A stretch of DNA of 64,000 nucleotides from Bigelowiella natans CCMP2755 (Eukaryota > Cercozoa > Chlorarachniophyceae): the NCBI GenBank assembly GCA_000320545.1, contig ADNK01001145.1, forward strand, positions 43,336-107,335. The letters run 5' to 3'. The notes below the pieces were generated by a model. That model ran no database searches and was not told the origin of the DNA. It saw only the letters and a program-made list of their open reading frames with translations. A program made the translations under genes and the position numbers. Positions 58,701 to 64,000 of the stretch are shown here, piece by piece; positions within the stretch are counted from its first letter, which is position 1; each line of letters begins with the position of its first letter.

Positions 58701-61700
58701 ATTTTCCCGTCCTCGGCAGCTGAGGGAGAGAGGTTTGCCATGCGTTTACTTAAACGCTTAGCGCTTTCCGAAGGATACAGTTGCTGCAGGAACCATTTTA
58801 TTTAACATCAGACGACATCAGACGAAATGATAGCAACGTAGCACGAATCTCCTCTCTACATCTCAAGTTTTCATCAACTCTCGTTATCTATCGATCTGAT
58901 GGTCAAATTTACAATCCCACCTTTAAGATTTGCTTCATAGTCGACAGCGCTATGAATTTCTTACGGGAATTGCTTGACTCTCCCGATGATCTTTCACCAA
59001 GTAGTCCAAAGGTATAACTACGACCGGGGAGAAAACAAATGATTCTACAAAATATTCGGAAATATCAGCCCGGTTCAGAAAACTGTATGGACTACCGAAG
59101 TGTTGCATTCTCAAGAAAGAGCTCATAGAACGGCTCCCAAGCCCGGAAATGAGCCACTTCGAGGCTTTTGAATTCAATCTTGGAGACGATTTTCTTTTTT
59201 TTTTTCTCACAGGCCTCTCGCCACTTTTCATACTCGACGGCATAAATCATTTGGCTGTATTCCAAATGCAGATAATGCACATATTAAGTCATAAATAAGT
59301 CTCATCAGGAGGATATAGTTGCATGTATGCTTTGGTTTAATCTAACAAAAACAAATCATTGATACAGATATTTGGAAGCCTTTGTTCTAACCATGGTGCG
59401 AGACATGCCTATACCTCATCACAACTCTCTCTATGTCATCATTATTCCATAACATTGAACATGGAAATTCAATTTGTTGCAAAAGCTACACGTACCGATC
59501 GAATAGAAGAACGCTAAACGCAGCTGCGTCATTCTGCTTATACGGCCACTTGTTAATCTTATTGGCGATATAAAGTATAAACCGTAATAGCCTGGTTGAA
59601 ACCAACAAGCTGTGAGGTTGCGACGTGCACGTAGTCATAGAATCGATATACCTTGCACCATCTTCGTATTCAGACAGTATTTCGACATTTATTGCCATAA
59701 CATAACTCTTCCAGCCTCTAGCCATACAAACACACAATTGCATTAAAAATTGCAAATGCGCTGAAAATACATAGACGTGAATTTCTCTGATACATGTATG
59801 TGCGCATATTAGCTCAATATGAATTGGATGATGTGCTGTTTGAAAGACCCCTCATCTTTTCGTAGCATAGAAGTCGACATCCGGATACGCAAAGGCTCAA
59901 TGTATAGCTCTACCTCACCCTTGGCAAATTTCTAACATGTCCATGAAAATGTTTCAGAGTGAATATCACAAACCATGAAGGAAACTAGTGAATGAAAGTA
60001 GTCCTTCTCTAACCCCAAATCAATAAATACCAAAACGAAAATGACCTGTTCCTTTAATATCATGGGTCCCGTCGCTCCTGAACGATAACGCGTTAGAATG
60101 ATACAGTCAAAATGGAATCATAGTCTGCATAAAAACAAGAGATGTTATGCATTAAAACTGCAAATCTCGCATACCTCTTCGAAGCTCCTTTGTGCGCTCG
60201 GAATTCGATGAAAATTCTGTGACTAAGAGACACACACAAACACATACGAATTTGTTACTTTAACTATTTCATAAAACAAGCCTGTTGTCGTTACCGGTGC
60301 TTCCGACCAGCATCTCAAAGTAAGAATGCGGCCTGATGCATTTGAAGTACAAAGAAAACTTGCCAACAGCCGCGTGCTTTTGCTCCACGCTTCCTTCCTT
60401 ATATTGCATCATCGAAGGCACCAGATACTTGCCAGTTTCGCCGATCTTACACAATATCATAAACCTATTTTAAAAAATCAAAATGAACATGTGCTAATAA
60501 ATCAGGAGCTCATCGCGGTGTAGAGCTTCCAGATCGTCCAAATGTAAATTTGGAACCTTACAAAGTAAATGACGTAGTACTTTTGTAATATGCCGCGGCA
60601 AAATTCGTGCAGCCTCTTCCGCTCCTTAGAATCATGTGATTCCCTAGTCTTATAGTCTTCTTTGCCGTTATCTTTGGGCCTCGGAGTTTGCCATATATGT
60701 TTTAACACTTCCTCGTGGATAACGCCACGGTGGAAGAATCTACATGAAAATTAAAAACGCCCCCTCAACCCATAACTACTCACAAAAAGAAAAGGGGAGA
60801 TGTGAGAATCTACGCAATTCAATTATTCATTGAGCGATAAGTACCAATACAAAGCAGTCATTCCAGTTTAGTATGGATATGTTGATATTAAACCATTTTT
60901 TTGCGGTTTCATTAGCAGGTGTGTGTGTGTGTGGATTTATTCCTCACTCATTAAGCTCCTTCGCGTATTCAGCAGCCCTGAACGTATTGTTGTTGTTGAG
61001 GGAGTCGGTCAGTTGCTGATAGAAAGCAAATTTGGATTGATAGTTGGGTATTACAGCTCTTGGTTCTTGTATAACGAATCGTGCAATCCTCGATCGTATA
61101 TCAGCTTCTTCACAAGGTCAATAAGGTGCTGCGGTTGCATTACGACGTGCTGGTGAAAAGATAATGCTTCAAACAATTGTTTATTTAGCACGATAGTATT
61201 GGGTTGATTAGAGAGAGATTGATTCGCACATCTCGTAGCTCCAGTTCGTCGAAATATATCGCCAACCCTAACTCATAATATCTGAACAATAATTGAAAAT
61301 ATTAGGAAGCTGCCAAAGCATAACGAACGATATCATTTGTTCAAAAAAATTACTTCAGCAACATCCAGCGTACTTCTCTTTCTTCCACGATTCCATGCCT
61401 TCGGCACTCTTCTCTAATCGCGTTGAAGGTAAATATTGGCTGATTTTTTGCAATCAAATCATCGCACACTTTCGTCCAGGCTGAGGGCACTTCCTCGTTT
61501 GCCTTGAATTATAGAGTATTAAAAGCAAAACCGATCACCAACATCTAGACAACAAACTGGAATAATATATATTATTCGCGGCGTAGCACCTTTTCGTCTG
61601 TCTTCAGCTTTTCCATGATCTCATTGCGTAACTCCCTAATCGTACTGTGCACGTCCCCGTTACCCGTTCGGAATCGTACAATAATAACGTGGAAGGTAAG

Positions 61701-63839
61701 AACGTTCTTCGCATCGAAAAATAGACAAGAATTAATTAATTAAGAAATATCCAATAAATAGAGACGATGATGCTCGTGTAAGATGAAATCTCTTGTTATT
61801 ACTTGCTGTCGGCAGGAAAGAACACCAGATTTGCGGGCTGTTGCAGAGCTCCTCCTTTCGGACACCATCGCTTGCACCGTGACCATGGAAAGGGTTTGAA
61901 ACCCTGAAAAACCTAATTTATGGTGTCTTAACTGATGCTGCTGCTTTTTTTGGAGAAATAGAATTCGGGGGGTTCAGCCCTATTTGTTACACATATATAC
62001 CTCCCGCGCAATATCTGTGATTTCCCGGTCGACAACGTTAAGGACGTTGAGTAGCGCCTGTTTCGAATAGACGTTAGAAATATTTGCAAGCGGATACGAG
62101 CTTCTCTGTCTCTCTAATTGTGTCTATTCTTGTGTATGCGTGTGTTTGTGTTTCTCACCTCCGGTTGATCTTTCTCCTTGAGCTTATCGACTTTTGTTCC
62201 CACAAACACGAATGGCGCTCCAGGAGCAAACGTGCGGATATTTTGCAGCCAGAATCTTAGGTATTCCACCGATTTCTTCTTTTGTCTCTCTGCAGTGTTG
62301 CCTATAGGTGCGTGCATTGGAATTGAGTGTGGGAAGACTTCGGCCGTCTTACTAATTACAATCGATGCTCTTTTCTCTATAACATTGAATACGAGGTATA
62401 TTCTCGTTCTACTTTCAATCTATTTTCGAAATCTAGCTCCATGCCAAACGAACAAACATAATATGACCGTCGTATTCTCTCTCTCTTCCTAAGAACTCCT
62501 CCAAGGAAAACACCACCATGTAGAGGCAGTTGCGGTTAAGAAACATCACGTGCGACGTGTAGAACACCTCCTGCCCTGCAAAATCCCACACCGACACCTA
62601 CACATTTTCCATAAATAAACATATACCATATCACATCATATCACATATAGTGGGTGGCGATTTGTATATGAGTAATTCATCGTTGGTCTTACCCTCATAG
62701 CATCTGGATTGTCCAAAGACTCCTGTAAAAGGCCTGGATCTAATTCCTAATATAGAGATCATTCAATTACATCATGCGCTTGCTAACTAAGTTTATTTGA
62801 GATTATTCGGCACCTTGAGGAGCTGCTCCTCGTTCACATCGCTTCGTTGGAAGTCTTTAGATTTTATCACTACTTTAGCATCACTATCTGGATCTATGCT
62901 TGAATTATCTCGCTCTATCTTCACTATAGCAGTTGCAGCACTCACGTCTTTCTTTCGCCCTGGAGAGACTGTGGTTTTCTCTGCCGTTTCTCTCACCTTG
63001 TCCATAGTAACTGCAGCAGTTCATGAGATTGTATAATTTTTCATTTCATCCTCTTCTCTGGTTTTCTCAGGTTTCTCCTTAGAATCAAAGATGGAAAGAT
63101 CATTCTTCGGAACTATCTGTGGCGAGGCTGCAACCTCCTTTGTTTCATCTGCTGCCATTGCATCATTTGGTATGATGGAGAGAGTGTTCTTTTCTCCCAC
63201 TCTCTCTGCTTCCCTTTTATCACTTTTCTTACCTCTGCGCGGAGACTGAGATGCAAAACCATACACACAGTTTATGATAATTGCAATTAGGTAATAATAC
63301 CTTTATATATAATGTACGGAATTCAACACCAAAATCAAATCTACCTTTTTCTTTTCTTTCTCTTTCCTTTTCTCGAGGTAAGCTGTAGCCAATGCCCGCT
63401 CATGGTTCCCTCCTATGCAATCCAAATGAAAACGATGAAACCTAAATGCTCGCATTCTTGTTGGTGTAGCTTACCTATGCTGACGTTCTTAAAAACCGTT
63501 TCTGTGATATTGTTCACGCCCTGCTTTTCATCGGTAATAGTAACAGCAGAAACGTCCTGAACGGTGACATCTGCCACAACCTTCGTATGACGATGCGTAC
63601 AAAAATACAATATACAAAGGTAGCAAATAATTATTTATTGTTTTAGATAATATCAATGTCAAAATCACCGTTGATTCGAAGACGCGAAACTCTTCGCCCT
63701 TTAACGCCATGTATAGCGTCGTTTTTCCGGTGTGGCCTTTGCCGACTATCATCACACGAGACCGTCGCCACGGTGTCGTGCTAAAAAATAGCTGTTTAAG
63801 AGCTTCCACGGAGAGAGGAAACTGAGATGTGAAGGGGTT
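55736..63839 (-). CDS. Roco-family protein: Roc GTPase, COR, EF-hand-like segment and Tyr-kinase-like domain, 5' partial
   Basis: A LRRK/Roco-type signalling protein whose upstream part (probably leucine-rich repeats; the first exon begins NPFTSQFPLS, like the end of an LRR) lies beyond the window. Roc: P-loop VGKGHTGKTTLY in exon 63839-63669, then exons 63580-63475 and 63412-63345, a long charged insertion (63260-62800), DFAGQEVFYTSHVMFL (exon starting 62597), and GTKVDKLKEK in exon 62301-62159. COR: VPSAWTKVCDDLI and GLAIYFDELELRD around 61490-61210, VIHEEVLKHIW and GKYLVPSMMQ around 60730-60290. An EF-hand-like DGKINFDEYVAL lies in exon 58783-58668. Kinase: GILGEGRYGKVYKV (58042-57962), AAAMK lysine, HRDIACRNLF and DYG in place of DFG (57184-57087), EAPESL and SDVWMFGVTVWEIL (56957-56745), then 56689-56618. 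The C-terminal exons 56527-56381, 56308-56159, 56071-56033 and 55957-55736 carry a SAM-like insert and ERPTASDLL. More than 25 exons; several COR junctions are unresolved. Confidence 0.82.
56159..56527 (-). other. SAM-like domain inserted in the kinase C-lobe
   Basis: Exons 56527-56381 and 56308-56159 encode about 99 residues containing WTKHDIVKFIQTIS, YSVLEVCNDDDLEKLGMPKL and HARSLLCKLKEA. This is the order and spacing of a sterile alpha motif (tryptophan, a helix, DL..LG....G.R..LL..I). It lies between kinase subdomain X (LLDMCFKYSIK) and subdomain XI (ERPTASDLLLHV). All three surrounding junctions are phase 0. Confidence 0.6.
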
Positions 63840-64000
63840 CTAAAGAGTTGGAGTAGGATTGGGGGAACAGATACGTTAGATGTATTGATGGTGAACACTG
63901 TGGAATATTAAGGTTAGAGTGTCATTCGCTGTCCCTCTGCATCATCTAGTATCATCGCACAACCACATGATGTTCAAAATGGATGGTACTACCTTGGTTA

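Overview
The window looks like nuclear DNA of a microbial eukaryote. Nearly every gene is cut by many short introns with GT-AG borders, reading frame is conserved across reconstructed junctions, spacers and introns are full of dinucleotide microsatellites, and there are no operons or Shine-Dalgarno sites. The gene set (SR splicing factor, Roco kinase, eukaryotic pantothenate kinase, PDP-type PP2C, plastid-type-leader uroporphyrinogen-III synthase) suits a free-living, probably plastid-bearing protist. A chlorarachniophyte such as Bigelowiella is my best guess from overall style, at low confidence; a stramenopile alga is possible. No tRNA, rRNA, CRISPR or intact transposon was seen.

Layout. 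0-5.6 kb: an ABC (ABCB/TAP-type) half-transporter on the minus strand, cut by the left window edge, with unresolved 5' exons. 6.4-11.1 kb: a 19-exon PP2C phosphatase of the pyruvate-dehydrogenase-phosphatase type (-), divergent from an SR-type RNA-binding protein (+, 11.6-13.6 kb). 14.7-20.3 kb: an 18-exon multidomain cyclophilin (-), head-to-head with a small novel gene (+, 20.3-21.1 kb). 21.3-26.2 kb: a 983-residue LisH-like coiled-coil protein (+). 27.1-28.7 kb: an intronless gene of unknown function (-). 29.9-31.5 kb: an FkbM-type methyltransferase (+). 32.2-33.7 kb: an intronless 2-oxoglutarate/Fe(II) dioxygenase (+). 34.2-36.3 kb: pantothenate kinase (-), divergent from an unknown gene (+, 36.7-38.3 kb). 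39.7-41.8 kb: a basic/acidic protein with two copies of an NPEK...GDVARLM motif (-). 43.1-45.3 kb: a YqaJ/lambda-exonuclease-like nuclease split by introns (-). 46.8-49 kb: an unknown multi-exon gene (-). 50.4-52.2 kb: uroporphyrinogen-III synthase (+). 53.5-55.0 kb: a seven-helix membrane protein frame with one in-frame TGA (+). 55.7-64 kb: a Roc-COR-kinase protein (-) with a SAM-like domain inserted in the kinase C-lobe; its 5' end lies beyond the window.

The genes do not form one pathway. Heme/chlorophyll synthesis (HemD), CoA synthesis (PanK), PDP-type phosphatase and signalling genes are simply neighbours. Convergent and tandem spacers share a striking richness in GCTAGC/CTAGCTAG and GCATGC words, which is rare inside exons.

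Exon coordinates were derived by eye from frame, splice signals and family similarity. Where phases close over a whole gene (PP2C, SR, cyclophilin, LisH protein, PanK, HemD, the YqaJ core, the Roco kinase lobe) I am confident. Elsewhere I say what is open.
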